From Clostridia bacterium (GTDB lineage: Bacteria; Bacillota; Clostridia; UBA1381), in assembly GCA_900756545.1 (NCBI GenBank), contig CAAEKO010000047.1, positions 6,297-70,296 of the forward strand: a DNA stretch of 64,000 bases. Reading direction: 5' to 3'. Below are positions 32,455-40,858 of the stretch, one piece after another. The translations under genes and the position numbers were made by a program. Every line of letters starts with the position of its first letter. Positions within the stretch are counted from its first letter, which is position 1. The notes beneath the pieces were generated by a model. It searched no databases and was not told the DNA's origin. It saw only the letters and a list, made by a program, of their open reading frames with translations.

Positions 32455-34044
32455 ATGGATATATATACACAATTAAAGCAGTTCCATCCGAAAGGAAATG
32501 CGGAAAGAACAGCACAAAAACAAATCCTGAAGGATTGGGAGCTTTACGGCGACGCCCTGCTTGACCGCCAGTCCCCCGCACACTTAACAGCCTCCGCTCT
32601 AATTATGGACTCATCTCTGACAGAAGTTTTAATGGTACACCACAATTTATTTAAAACCTGGACTTGGGTTGGCGGCCACACTGAGCCTGGCGAAGACCTG
32701 CTTGCCGCTGCCCTGCGGGAAGCCCGTGAGGAAACCGGTGTTGAACAGATCCAACCCATGACCGGCCAGCTTCTTGCTTTAGATATACTGTCTGTTCCGG
32801 ATCATGTTAAAAATGACCGCTTGGTTACAGGCCATATACATTACTCTGCCGCATTCGGTCTGATTGCGCCTAAAACACAGGCTCCCAAAAGCAAGGCCGA
32901 TGAAAATTCTGCGGCAGCTTGGATTCCAATTAGCCAGCTGCCGGATTATTGTACGGAACCACATATGCTTCCGATTTATAAAAAAATATATACCAGAATG
33001 AAATCTATTATCCAAATAAGAGATAATGCATTATCCCAGCTGCCCTCCGCTCTTCTGCCTTGGTACAGAGAAAACGCCCGGAAATTGCCTTGGCGCACAG
33101 ATAATGCACCATATCATGTATGGCTGTCAGAAATTATGCTCCAGCAGACCCGGGTAGAGGCTGTACGCGGCTATTACCTCCGTTTTTTAGCCTCCTTTCC
33201 CACGATTGCAGATTTGGCGAACGCAGAGGAATCACAGGTCATGAAGCATTGGGAAGGACTGGGCTATTACAGTCGTGCACGGAATCTGCAAAAAGCGGCT
33301 AAGCAGATCATGGCTGAATTTGGCGGCCATTTTCCCACTGAATATACGTCAATCCGCGCCTTGCCCGGAATCGGAGACTATACTGCCGGGGCTATTGCGT
33401 CAATTTGTTTTGAACAGCCAGAACCGGCGGTAGATGGAAATGTTATCCGGGTAATCTCCCGAATCTGCGCATTGTATCTTCTGCCGGAACAACTCAAAAA
33501 ACAGCTTGTTCCCATGCTTCGGACAATCTACCCAGCTGGACAATGCGGCGACTTTACGCAAAGTCTGATGGAGCTTGGCGCTACTGTTTGTGTACCTAAA
33601 GATAAGCCAAAATGTGAACTATGTCCTGCAAAGGATTTTTGTCTGGCACACTGCAGCGGCACAGAACAGCATCTGCCGCTAAAAGCAGAAAAAAAGCCGC
33701 GGAAGATTGAGGACAGAACCGTTTTTTGTCTGACCTGTAAGGATAAGATCGCTGTCCTTCCCCGCCCTCAAAAAGGGCTGCTTGCCGGACTTTGGGAGCT
33801 GCCGAATGTTTCCGACACATTAGACGCTGCCGCTGCTCTTTCTCTGGCAGAGGTATGGGGTGTTTCTCCCCGTGAGCTGATAAAATCCGTTTTTCGGATA
33901 CACGTTTTTACGCATATCGAATGGCATATGACATGCTATTACCTGGAATGTTCCCGACAGACTAAGAAATTTGTCTGGGTAAAAAAAGAGCAGCTGGACT
34001 CAGAAATCACGCTGCCAACTGCCTTCAAACTTTTTCTGAACTAA
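32455..34044 (+). CDS. mutY: NUDIX hydrolase-MutY (A/G-specific adenine glycosylase) fusion
   Basis: A 529-residue protein. An N-terminal NUDIX domain (about 1-180) has the intact box GHTEPGEDLLAAALREAREE (then TGVE). Full MutY follows from about 195: WRTDNAPYHVWLSEIMLQQT with the catalytic Glu, HhH LPGIGDYTAGAIASI and catalytic-Asp VDGNVIRV, an Fe-S cluster (C-x7-C-x2-C-x5-C, beginning CVPKDKPKCELCP), then MutY's own MutT-like C-terminal domain. MutY removes adenine paired with 8-oxoguanine; the extra NUDIX domain may sanitise nucleotides. ATG 32455 has AAAGG upstream; ATG 32419 lacks any site. A TATAAT with TGG before it lies at 32343-32348. Confidence 0.9.
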   Translation: MDIYTQLKQFHPKGNAERTAQKQILKDWELYGDALLDRQSPAHLTASALIMDSSLTEVLMVHHNLFKTWTWVGGHTEPGEDLLAAALREAREETGVEQIQPMTGQLLALDILSVPDHVKNDRLVTGHIHYSAAFGLIAPKTQAPKSKADENSAAAWIPISQLPDYCTEPHMLPIYKKIYTRMKSIIQIRDNALSQLPSALLPWYRENARKLPWRTDNAPYHVWLSEIMLQQTRVEAVRGYYLRFLASFPTIADLANAEESQVMKHWEGLGYYSRARNLQKAAKQIMAEFGGHFPTEYTSIRALPGIGDYTAGAIASICFEQPEPAVDGNVIRVISRICALYLLPEQLKKQLVPMLRTIYPAGQCGDFTQSLMELGATVCVPKDKPKCELCPAKDFCLAHCSGTEQHLPLKAEKKPRKIEDRTVFCLTCKDKIAVLPRPQKGLLAGLWELPNVSDTLDAAAALSLAEVWGVSPRELIKSVFRIHVFTHIEWHMTCYYLECSRQTKKFVWVKKEQLDSEITLPTAFKLFLN

Positions 34045-34047
34045 AAC

Positions 34048-34076
34048 AACGGGGAGCAGTTATTGCTCCCCGTTTG
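34048..34076. terminator. Terminator shared by mutY and the Spx/ArsC-like gene
   Basis: ACGGGGAGCA, loop GTTAT, TGCTCCCCGT. It overlaps the last codons of the convergent gene. Confidence 0.75.
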
Positions 34077-34449
34077 CCATATCATTTTCATTTCCTAGAA
34101 GCGCCGCCTCCCATTTAGGCATCTTGAATCCCAACAGAACAAAATCCGCCCCTACTAAAATTGGTCTGCGGACAAGCATACCATTCGTTGCTAATAATTC
34201 ATATTGATCCTCATCCGACATAGTATCCAGTTTATCCTTTAGCTTCATGGATTTATATACCAGCCCGCTGGTATTGAAAAAACGCCGAAGCGGTAAACCG
34301 CTCATAGCATGCCATTTTTTCAGTTCCTCTACCGTTGGCCTATCCTCAACAATATGCCTCTGTGTATACCCAATTCCATGCTTGTCCAGCCATTTTTTCG
34401 CGTTTTGACAGGTGACGCAGTTCGGATATGCAACAAATAAATATTTCAT
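34060..34449 (-). CDS. ArsC/Spx-family thioredoxin-fold protein
   Basis: A 129-residue protein with a CxxC redox motif (YPNCVTCQNAKKWLDKHG), FNTSGLVYKSMKLKDKL and the cis-Pro-containing segment MLVRRPILVGADFVLLGFK. These match the ArsC/Spx/YffB superfamily. The RPI motif and CxxC resemble the uncharacterised Clostridial 'arsenate reductase family' rather than true Spx, and no ars genes are nearby. Function unproven: redox-linked regulator or reductase. Confidence 0.85.
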   Translation of the reverse strand: MKYLFVAYPNCVTCQNAKKWLDKHGIGYTQRHIVEDRPTVEELKKWHAMSGLPLRRFFNTSGLVYKSMKLKDKLDTMSDEDQYELLATNGMLVRRPILVGADFVLLGFKMPKWEAALLGNENDMANGEQ

Positions 34450-34484
34450 GATAAAGCTATCCCCTCTTTTTCTACAGTGATCAT

Positions 34485-34513
34485 ATTATAACAAATAATA
34501 AGATACTTGTCAA
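34485..34513 (-). promoter_or_regulatory. Promoter of the Spx/ArsC-like gene
   Basis: On the minus strand TTGACA (34508-34513), a 17-bp spacer and TATAAT (34485-34490): full consensus. Confidence 0.88.
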
Positions 34514-34533
34514 ATTTTTATGAAATATTGACA

Positions 34534-34562
34534 TTGCATATACAGATTAAAAATGATATGAT
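34534..34562 (+). promoter_or_regulatory. Promoter of the sirtuin gene
   Basis: TTGCAT 34534-34539, a 17-bp spacer and TATGAT 34557-34562. Confidence 0.7.
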
Positions 34563-34591
34563 AAAGGTATATAATTAATAGGGGGATCATC

Positions 34592-35311
34592 ATGGAACAG
34601 GTTTTTTATGAAATGATTCAAAATAGTGATAATATCGTATTTTTTGGCGGCGCCGGCGTGTCAACAGAAAGCGGGGTTCCGGATTTCCGCGGGCAGGATG
34701 GCCTTTACCGCCAAAGGTATAAATATCCTCCGGAAACGATTTTATCCCACACCTTTTTTATCAACAATACCGAAGAGTTTTATGATTTTTACCGAGAAAA
34801 AATGCTCATCAGTGAAGAAATCCGGCCCAATGACGCCCATCTGGTATTAGCCCGTCTGGAAAAACAGGGAAAGCTGAAAGCCGTTATCACACAAAATATT
34901 GACGGGCTGCATCAGGCTGCCGGAAGTAAGAATGTCTTAGAGCTTCACGGGAGTATCCACCGAAACTACTGTACCGTATGCGGGAAATTCCATGAAACGG
35001 AAACGATTAACCAAGCCGACGGCGTTCCCCGCTGTATGTGCGGAGGGATCATTAAGCCGGATGTTGTCTTATATGAAGAAGGTCTCAATACCGATGTTAT
35101 CAATAAAGCCATTTATTATATATCCAATGCGGATATGCTGATTATCGGCGGTACTTCTCTGAATGTATATCCGGCAGCGGGCCTGATCCGGTATTATACA
35201 GGCGATAAACTAATCCTAGTTAACAAAACCCCTACTCCAGCGGATCAATCCGCAAACCTCGTGATCCATGGCAGCATCGGTAAGATTTTTCATCCTTTAC
35301 TGCGGAAATAA
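34592..35311 (+). CDS. cobB: NAD-dependent protein deacylase, Sir2 family
   Basis: A 239-residue sirtuin. NAD-binding GGAGVSTESGVPDFRGQDGL, TQNIDGLHQAAGS, the catalytic His in ELHGSIHRNYC, four zinc Cys (CTVC and CMC regions: YCTVCGKFHE, RCMCGGIIKPDVVLYEE), and GTSLNVYPAAGL. It removes acyl groups from lysines using NAD. Monocistronic, with its own promoter and terminator. Confidence 0.95.
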   Translation: MEQVFYEMIQNSDNIVFFGGAGVSTESGVPDFRGQDGLYRQRYKYPPETILSHTFFINNTEEFYDFYREKMLISEEIRPNDAHLVLARLEKQGKLKAVITQNIDGLHQAAGSKNVLELHGSIHRNYCTVCGKFHETETINQADGVPRCMCGGIIKPDVVLYEEGLNTDVINKAIYYISNADMLIIGGTSLNVYPAAGLIRYYTGDKLILVNKTPTPADQSANLVIHGSIGKIFHPLLRK

Positions 35312-35335
35312 AAGCCTCCAAAGGAGGCTTTTTTT
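35311..35335 (+). terminator. Terminator after the sirtuin gene
   Basis: AAAGCCTCC, loop AAA, GGAGGCTTT, then T-run. Confidence 0.92.
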
Positions 35336-35340
35336 GATTT

Positions 35341-36378
35341 TTATTTTTTAGCCAGATACTTCCGCACGTCAATCGCCACCGCCAAAATAATGATCAGACC
35401 TTTAATAATATACTGAAGATACGGATTGACGCCCAGAAAGTTCAAGCTGTAATTGATAGCCTGCAAAATCACCACGCCGATGACTACACCGGGAATCGTT
35501 CCTACGCCGCCTGAAAAGGATACGCCGCCGATTACACAGCCGGAAATAGCGTCCAGGTCATAATTAAGACCCGTACCTGTATTGACAGACTGGATACGTC
35601 CCGCTTCCAGGAAGGCCGCGATTCCGTACAAAATGCCGCCCACAATATAAATCCACATGATGTTTCGTGCAATGTTGATGCCTGATACTGCCGCCGCTTC
35701 TTTATTGCCGCCGATGGCAAACATATTTTTTCCCAAGGTTGTTTTATTCCAAACAATCCACATAACCACTGCCGCCAAGGCAAAATAACATACCAAATAC
35801 GGTAGCTCGAAAGCCCCAATTTTAAACGCGCCATTTACAAAATTAATAAACTTTTGGTTAAAGGTAGAAATCGCCTGGGCGCCGCCCTTTTGGGAGTTGA
35901 TATAAATACATGTTACACCGAAAGCAATAAGCTGTGTTCCCAAGCTGACAATAAACGCATGCAGATTCAGCTTCGCCACACCAAATCCATTCAGCATTGT
36001 GAACAGCACCGCCACAACAATACTGACCAAAAGCGGTACAACAATCGGCAGGTCTTTAACAATCTGGGGATACATCCGGGAGGCGTAATCCACTGATTGG
36101 ACTAAAGACGCAGATATAGCCGCACAGCATCCCAGGATTCTGCCTGCCGACAGGTCCGTGCCGGCAAGCACGATCATCCCCGCAACCCCCAAAGCCAGAA
36201 TTCCCCGGGTAGAGGCCTGCGTTAGGATGTTTGTAAAATTCCTGAGGGACAGAAAGCTCGGTTCAATGGCAATCACAATCAAAATCAGCAGACCCAATAT
36301 GATATACAGTGCGTAATTCAATAAAAACGTACTTACTTTTTCCTTATTCAATCCTTTTTTTGTTTCAACTTTATCCAC
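35341..36378 (-). CDS. mglC: Galactose/methyl-galactoside-type ABC transporter permease
   Basis: A 345-residue BPD-transp-2 family protein with about ten hydrophobic segments. ILTQASTRGILALGVAGMIV, LAGTDLSAGRILG, KNMFAIGGNKEAAAVSGINI, AISGCVIGGVSFSGGVGTIP and GVVIGVVILQAINYSLNFLG are typical of MglC. The start is a GTG at 36378 with AGAGGTG upstream. It forms an importer with the MglA- and MglB-like products encoded just upstream. Confidence 0.94.
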   Translation of the reverse strand: MDKVETKKGLNKEKVSTFLLNYALYIILGLLILIVIAIEPSFLSLRNFTNILTQASTRGILALGVAGMIVLAGTDLSAGRILGCCAAISASLVQSVDYASRMYPQIVKDLPIVVPLLVSIVVAVLFTMLNGFGVAKLNLHAFIVSLGTQLIAFGVTCIYINSQKGGAQAISTFNQKFINFVNGAFKIGAFELPYLVCYFALAAVVMWIVWNKTTLGKNMFAIGGNKEAAAVSGINIARNIMWIYIVGGILYGIAAFLEAGRIQSVNTGTGLNYDLDAISGCVIGGVSFSGGVGTIPGVVIGVVILQAINYSLNFLGVNPYLQYIIKGLIIILAVAIDVRKYLAKK

Positions 36379-36394
36379 AACTGCACCTCTTCAC

Positions 36395-37903
36395 TCAAAC
36401 GTATTTCGCAGCAAGCTTCATAATCTCTTCCTGAATATTGCCGCCTTCCCTGTTCCGGATATCCACGATTCCAGCCAGCCGCCCGTTGCTCATGACCAGT
36501 ATCCTGTCGCATATCCCGATAAGCTCCGGCATTTCCGACGATACTACCATGATCCCTTTTCCCTGTTCAGCCAGATTGATAATCAGCTGATAAATATCGT
36601 ATTTCGCACCTACGTCAATACCACGGGTGGGCTCATCTAAAAGTAAAACCTCCGGTTTTGTCAAAAGCCAACGGCCGATAATAACCTTTTGTTGATTTCC
36701 GCCGGATAACACTTTAATATGGGTTTTGCTGCTGGGTGTTTTTACACGCATACTGCTAATCACCCACTTTGCATCATGCTCCATTCGCCGCCCGGACAAA
36801 AAGCCATATTTTCGATAAGTGCGGAAACCGGCCATGGCTGAATTGAAGGTGACGCTTTGCAAAGGGATGATTCCCGTGGCCCGTCGTTCCTCAGTCAGCA
36901 TAGCAAAGCCGTTTTGAATAGCATGCTTTGGACTGTCGTTTTTGATTAGTTTTCCGTGCAGGTATATTTCACCGCTTTCCCGCCGGGCAAGTCCGAAAAT
37001 TGTTTCTAAAAGCTCTGTCCGCCGTGAGCCGACCAGGCCTGCAATCCCCAATATCTCACCGCTGTGCAGCTCAAAGGATACATCGCGGCATGCCGGGCTG
37101 AATTTCCCTGTCAGATTTTTTACACGCATTAGAGGCTCGCCTACCTTATTCGTCTTCGGCGGAAAACGGTCTTTTAAATCCCTGCCTACCATCAGCCGGA
37201 TGATTTCATCCGTAGTCAAGTCCTTGGCGGGTTTTGTAGCGATCCATTGTCCATCCCGCATGATCGTGACGTCATCTGAAATTTTCAAAATCTCCTCCAT
37301 CTTATGGGAGATATAAATGATCCCGACGCCCCGTTCCTTTAATTTACGCATGATTTTGAACAGGTGCTCTACCTCCTGACTGTTCAAACTGGAGGTAGGT
37401 TCGTCCAAAACAAGGATTTTCGCATGATAGGAAACCGCTTTCGCGATTTCCACCATCTGCCGCTGGGACACGGATAAGGTACCAATAATTGTCCGCGGAT
37501 CAACGTCGATTTCTAATTCCTGAAATATGGATTTTGTATCATCATACATTTTTTTATGATCCACCAACCCCATTGTTTTCGGGAAACGCCCCAGCCATAC
37601 ATTTTCCATAACGTTGCGGCGAAGTACCTGGTTTAATTCCTGATGCACCATTGCAACGCCATGCTCCAATGCCTGTTTGGGATTGTCAAACCGGACAGGC
37701 TTTCCCTCAATACGGATCTCGCCGGCGTCTTCAATATATACGCCGAAAAGACATTTCATCAGTGTGCTTTTTCCGGCGCCATTTTCTCCCATCAAGGCGT
37801 TGACTGTCCCCCGCCGCAGGACAAGCTGCGCTTTATCCAGGGCCTTGACGCCAGGAAATTGCTTTTCAATTCCTGTCATTTCCAATAAGATGTCTTCTGC
37901 CAT
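36395..37903 (-). CDS. mglA: Galactose/methyl-galactoside-type ABC importer, ATP-binding protein
   Basis: A 502-residue tandem ATPase. The N half has Walker A GENGAGKST, signature LSVSQRQMVEI and Walker B ILVLDEPTSSL; the C half has GSRRTE (altered Walker A, as usual in this family), signature LSGGNQQKVI and LLLDEPTRGIDVG. The family imports monosaccharides such as galactose or glucose. It is between the binding protein and the permease. Confidence 0.95.
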   Translation of the reverse strand: MAEDILLEMTGIEKQFPGVKALDKAQLVLRRGTVNALMGENGAGKSTLMKCLFGVYIEDAGEIRIEGKPVRFDNPKQALEHGVAMVHQELNQVLRRNVMENVWLGRFPKTMGLVDHKKMYDDTKSIFQELEIDVDPRTIIGTLSVSQRQMVEIAKAVSYHAKILVLDEPTSSLNSQEVEHLFKIMRKLKERGVGIIYISHKMEEILKISDDVTIMRDGQWIATKPAKDLTTDEIIRLMVGRDLKDRFPPKTNKVGEPLMRVKNLTGKFSPACRDVSFELHSGEILGIAGLVGSRRTELLETIFGLARRESGEIYLHGKLIKNDSPKHAIQNGFAMLTEERRATGIIPLQSVTFNSAMAGFRTYRKYGFLSGRRMEHDAKWVISSMRVKTPSSKTHIKVLSGGNQQKVIIGRWLLTKPEVLLLDEPTRGIDVGAKYDIYQLIINLAEQGKGIMVVSSEMPELIGICDRILVMSNGRLAGIVDIRNREGGNIQEEIMKLAAKYV

Positions 37904-37926
37904 TTTTTCACCAACTTTTCAAGCCT

Positions 37927-38943
37927 TTATTTTGTAAACGGAACATATGGTATCCGGACAGATACGCCGTCCTCCGCTCTTTGATATTCAGTGCCTTCTG
38001 TAAAGTCTTTACCTTCGGCAGCATTCTGCGCAATGGTGATGATCGCCTTACCCATAGCATCGCCGTCCTGTTTTACAGTTGCAGCCATTTTTCCAGCGCC
38101 AATCGCCGCCACACCGGCCTCCGTAGCGTCTACGCCGATAACAGGAATCCACTTATCGGAATCTTTGGATACGTTATATCCCGCACTGTTGAGCGCTGCA
38201 ATTACGCCCAAGGCCATATCGTCATTGTTACACAAAACAGCCTCAATTTTTCCGCTGTTTGCCGCCAGCATAGCCTCCATTTGCGTCTGCGCCTGGTCTG
38301 TAGCCCAGTTAGACACCAGCGGTCCGCCGGGATTAACGTTCTCCATTTTAACTCCACGCTCTTCCATTTGTTTTACACTGTAAGTTGTGCGCGCCTCTGC
38401 CTCCGGGTTTCCGGGCTCGCCCTTAAATACAAGATATTGGCATACACCGTCGCCGTTTAAGTCATATTTCGGATTTGCTTCCCAAAGATCTGCCAAAAGG
38501 TCCCCCTGCATCGTGCCCGCCTCCTGAACCTTCGTGCCGATGAACAGGCCGTCACAGGATTCCATAACCGACTTTTCCGGCTCACGGTTAAAAAATATTA
38601 CCGGAATATTAGCCGCTTTAGCCTTGTCCGCCAATCCCTGCGCTGATCCTGCGTCCACCGGATTAACGATTAGAACATCAACATTTTTATTAATCAACAC
38701 GTCCATCTGGTCATTCTGCTTGGCCTGGTCTCCCTGGGCGTCCTGCATATCCAGCTTAATCTCGGCATTTGCTTTTTCGGCGTAGCTTGTGATTGCATTA
38801 CGCACAGTAGAAATATAGGTGTCGTCAAATTTATAAATCAATACGCCAAAGGTGAGCTTTTCTGTTTTTCCTCCTCCGCCGCCGCAGCCATAAAGCCCTA
38901 AAATCAATGCTGCCGCAGTAAGGATACTAACTATTTTTTTCAT
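37927..38943 (-). CDS. mglB: Galactose/glucose-type substrate-binding lipoprotein
   Basis: A 338-residue periplasmic-binding-protein-like I family lipoprotein. The lipobox LYGC follows a short signal (MKKIVSILTAAALILGLYGC). The sugar-binding fold has NVDVLIVNPVDAGSAQGLAD, FFNREPEKS, EAVLCNNDDMALGVIAALNS and VIGVDATEAGVAAIGAGKM, which match MglB. AGGAGG lies 6 nt before ATG 38943; the longer frame upstream is not the start. First gene of the mglBAC operon; no regulator is adjacent. A weak promoter (CTGTCA, 16 bp, TACAAT) precedes it. Confidence 0.94.
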   Translation of the reverse strand: MKKIVSILTAAALILGLYGCGGGGGKTEKLTFGVLIYKFDDTYISTVRNAITSYAEKANAEIKLDMQDAQGDQAKQNDQMDVLINKNVDVLIVNPVDAGSAQGLADKAKAANIPVIFFNREPEKSVMESCDGLFIGTKVQEAGTMQGDLLADLWEANPKYDLNGDGVCQYLVFKGEPGNPEAEARTTYSVKQMEERGVKMENVNPGGPLVSNWATDQAQTQMEAMLAANSGKIEAVLCNNDDMALGVIAALNSAGYNVSKDSDKWIPVIGVDATEAGVAAIGAGKMAATVKQDGDAMGKAIITIAQNAAEGKDFTEGTEYQRAEDGVSVRIPYVPFTK

Positions 38944-39075
38944 AAACTTCCTCCTGAAAACTAAAATCATTGTAATACTTTTTATAAGATTGACAGCTTG
39001 CATTAAAATTATTCCATGTATCATTTTAAATTTGCTGAATAATCTTGGAAAACAAAGAAATAATCGTGTTTTGAC

Positions 39076-39104
39076 TTGAAAATTTTAAAAAAAAATGGTA
39101 TAAT
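39076..39104 (+). promoter_or_regulatory. Promoter of recJ-relA
   Basis: TTGAAA 39076-39081, a 17-bp spacer and TATAAT 39099-39104 with TGG before the -10. Confidence 0.85.
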
Positions 39105-39134
39105 AATATGTAAAATATTTTTTTGGAGTTTATA

Positions 39135-40844
39135 ATGCAGAGCAAGATTTGGAGCTATAAACCAAATGGTCTGGACTCGGCGTCTACCGTAAGCCTGGCC
39201 GAAAAATTTCATATTCCAAAGGTAGTTGCAGCGCTTCTTTTAAACCGCGGAATTTCCACAGAACAGCAGATAAAATCATACCTGCAAAAATCTCTGGAGG
39301 GCGTACATAATCCAAACCTGCTGCCGGACATGGAAAAAGCAGTCGCCAGGATTACGTCCGCCTTGGAAAATAAAGAAAAAATTGTGGTTTACGGTGATTA
39401 CGATGTGGACGGTATTACCTCTACAGCACTTTTATATGATTTTCTGAAAAATGCCGGTGCAGAAGTAGATTATTATATTCCCGACCGGATCAACGAAGGC
39501 TATGGTTTGAATATCATGGCTGTAAACAAGATTTCAAAAAGCGGCGCAAAGCTGATGATTACTGTAGATTGCGGCATCACTTCTGTAGGAGAAGTGGCGC
39601 TTGCCAATGCCCAAAAGCTGGATGTGATCGTTACTGACCACCATACCTGTAAGGATAAGCTTCCGGAGGCTGTTGCTGTGATTAATCCAAAACGCCCTGA
39701 CGCCGAATATCCCTTCCGCGAACTAGCCGGCGTTGGCGTGGCTTTCAAGTTAATTTTGGCTTTAACTGTAGCTTGGGGGCAAAAATCACGGCAGTGCTTT
39801 GAAAAATATGCTGAAATCGCCGCCGTGGGTACGATTGCGGATGTTGTGGAGCTATTGGACGAAAACCGTATAATCGTTGACCGCGGTCTGGCATTTCTTC
39901 AGAATACAAAACGTCCCGGCTTGAAAGCTCTGACCGAAGTAGCCGGAATCAAAAATGTGAACGCTACTTCCGTCGCATTTTTCCTTTCTCCACGTTTAAA
40001 CGCCGCAGGGCGGCTTGGTTCCGCCCAGACTGCTGTCCGTCTACTGCTTTGTGATAATGACCACGAAGCCTATGAGATCGCAAAGGCTTTGGACGATGAA
40101 AACCGGCGCCGTCAATTAACAGAGCAGAAAATCTTTCAGGAGGCTGTGGAGTTGATTGACAGCGATCCTAACTTTGAACAGAAAAAAGTTATCGTCCTGG
40201 CAAAGGAAGGTTGGCATCATGGGGTCATTGGTATCGTAGCTTCCCGGATTTGTGAAAAATATTACCGCCCCTGTATTCTGATTTCTCATGAAAACGGGGT
40301 GGGCAAAGGTTCCGGGCGTTCTATCGCAGGCTTTAATCTGTTTGACGCACTGACGGTCTGTAAGGATCAGCTGACGAATTTCGGCGGTCATGCCATGGCG
40401 GCTGGGCTGGGATTGAACATTGCGGATCTGGAGGCTTTTACAGCTAAAATTAACAACTATGCCAAAGACAGGTTGACGCCAGAGGATATGCAGCGGCACA
40501 TCAATATCGACTGTATGCTCTGCCCGGAGGATGTTTCCATTCGAAGCATTGCGCTTTTGTCCCGGCTGGAGCCTTTTGGGATGGGTAATGAAAAACCTGT
40601 GTTTTCCCTTTGCGGCCTAACAGTCCAGAATATTGGCGTTATGGGCATTGACAATAAGCATCTGCGTCTGCGTCTTACCGCCAATGGCAGACAATTCTCT
40701 GCTGTAGGCTTCGGTATGGGCGGACTTATACAGAATTTCCGGCAGGGCGACCGGTTAGACGCGGCTTTCACAATGGAAATCAACAGCTATCAGGGCAATG
40801 AACAGGCCCAGCTTTTATTAAAAGATATCAGGCATTCTGTATAG
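39135..40844 (+). CDS. recJ: Single-stranded-DNA-specific exonuclease RecJ
   Basis: A 569-residue DHH phosphoesterase, 5'-3' exonuclease in recombination and repair. DHH-domain motifs: VVYGDYDVDGITSTALLYDF, MITVDCGI, VTDHHTCKD, NPKRPDAEYPFRELAGVGVA. DHHA1 motif: GGHAMAAGLGL. The C-terminal OB fold is present. ATG 39135 has TTGGAG upstream; TTG 39123 would be a poor alternative. relA starts 15 nt downstream, so they are co-transcribed. Confidence 0.95.
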   Translation: MQSKIWSYKPNGLDSASTVSLAEKFHIPKVVAALLLNRGISTEQQIKSYLQKSLEGVHNPNLLPDMEKAVARITSALENKEKIVVYGDYDVDGITSTALLYDFLKNAGAEVDYYIPDRINEGYGLNIMAVNKISKSGAKLMITVDCGITSVGEVALANAQKLDVIVTDHHTCKDKLPEAVAVINPKRPDAEYPFRELAGVGVAFKLILALTVAWGQKSRQCFEKYAEIAAVGTIADVVELLDENRIIVDRGLAFLQNTKRPGLKALTEVAGIKNVNATSVAFFLSPRLNAAGRLGSAQTAVRLLLCDNDHEAYEIAKALDDENRRRQLTEQKIFQEAVELIDSDPNFEQKKVIVLAKEGWHHGVIGIVASRICEKYYRPCILISHENGVGKGSGRSIAGFNLFDALTVCKDQLTNFGGHAMAAGLGLNIADLEAFTAKINNYAKDRLTPEDMQRHINIDCMLCPEDVSIRSIALLSRLEPFGMGNEKPVFSLCGLTVQNIGVMGIDNKHLRLRLTANGRQFSAVGFGMGGLIQNFRQGDRLDAAFTMEINSYQGNEQAQLLLKDIRHSV

Positions 40845-40858
40845 AAAGGAGGTTCCCG

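Noticed and set aside
35341..38943. Ribose (rbs) transporter
   Set aside because: Binding protein and permease motifs fit the galactose/glucose mgl group better; no rbsK or rbsD near.
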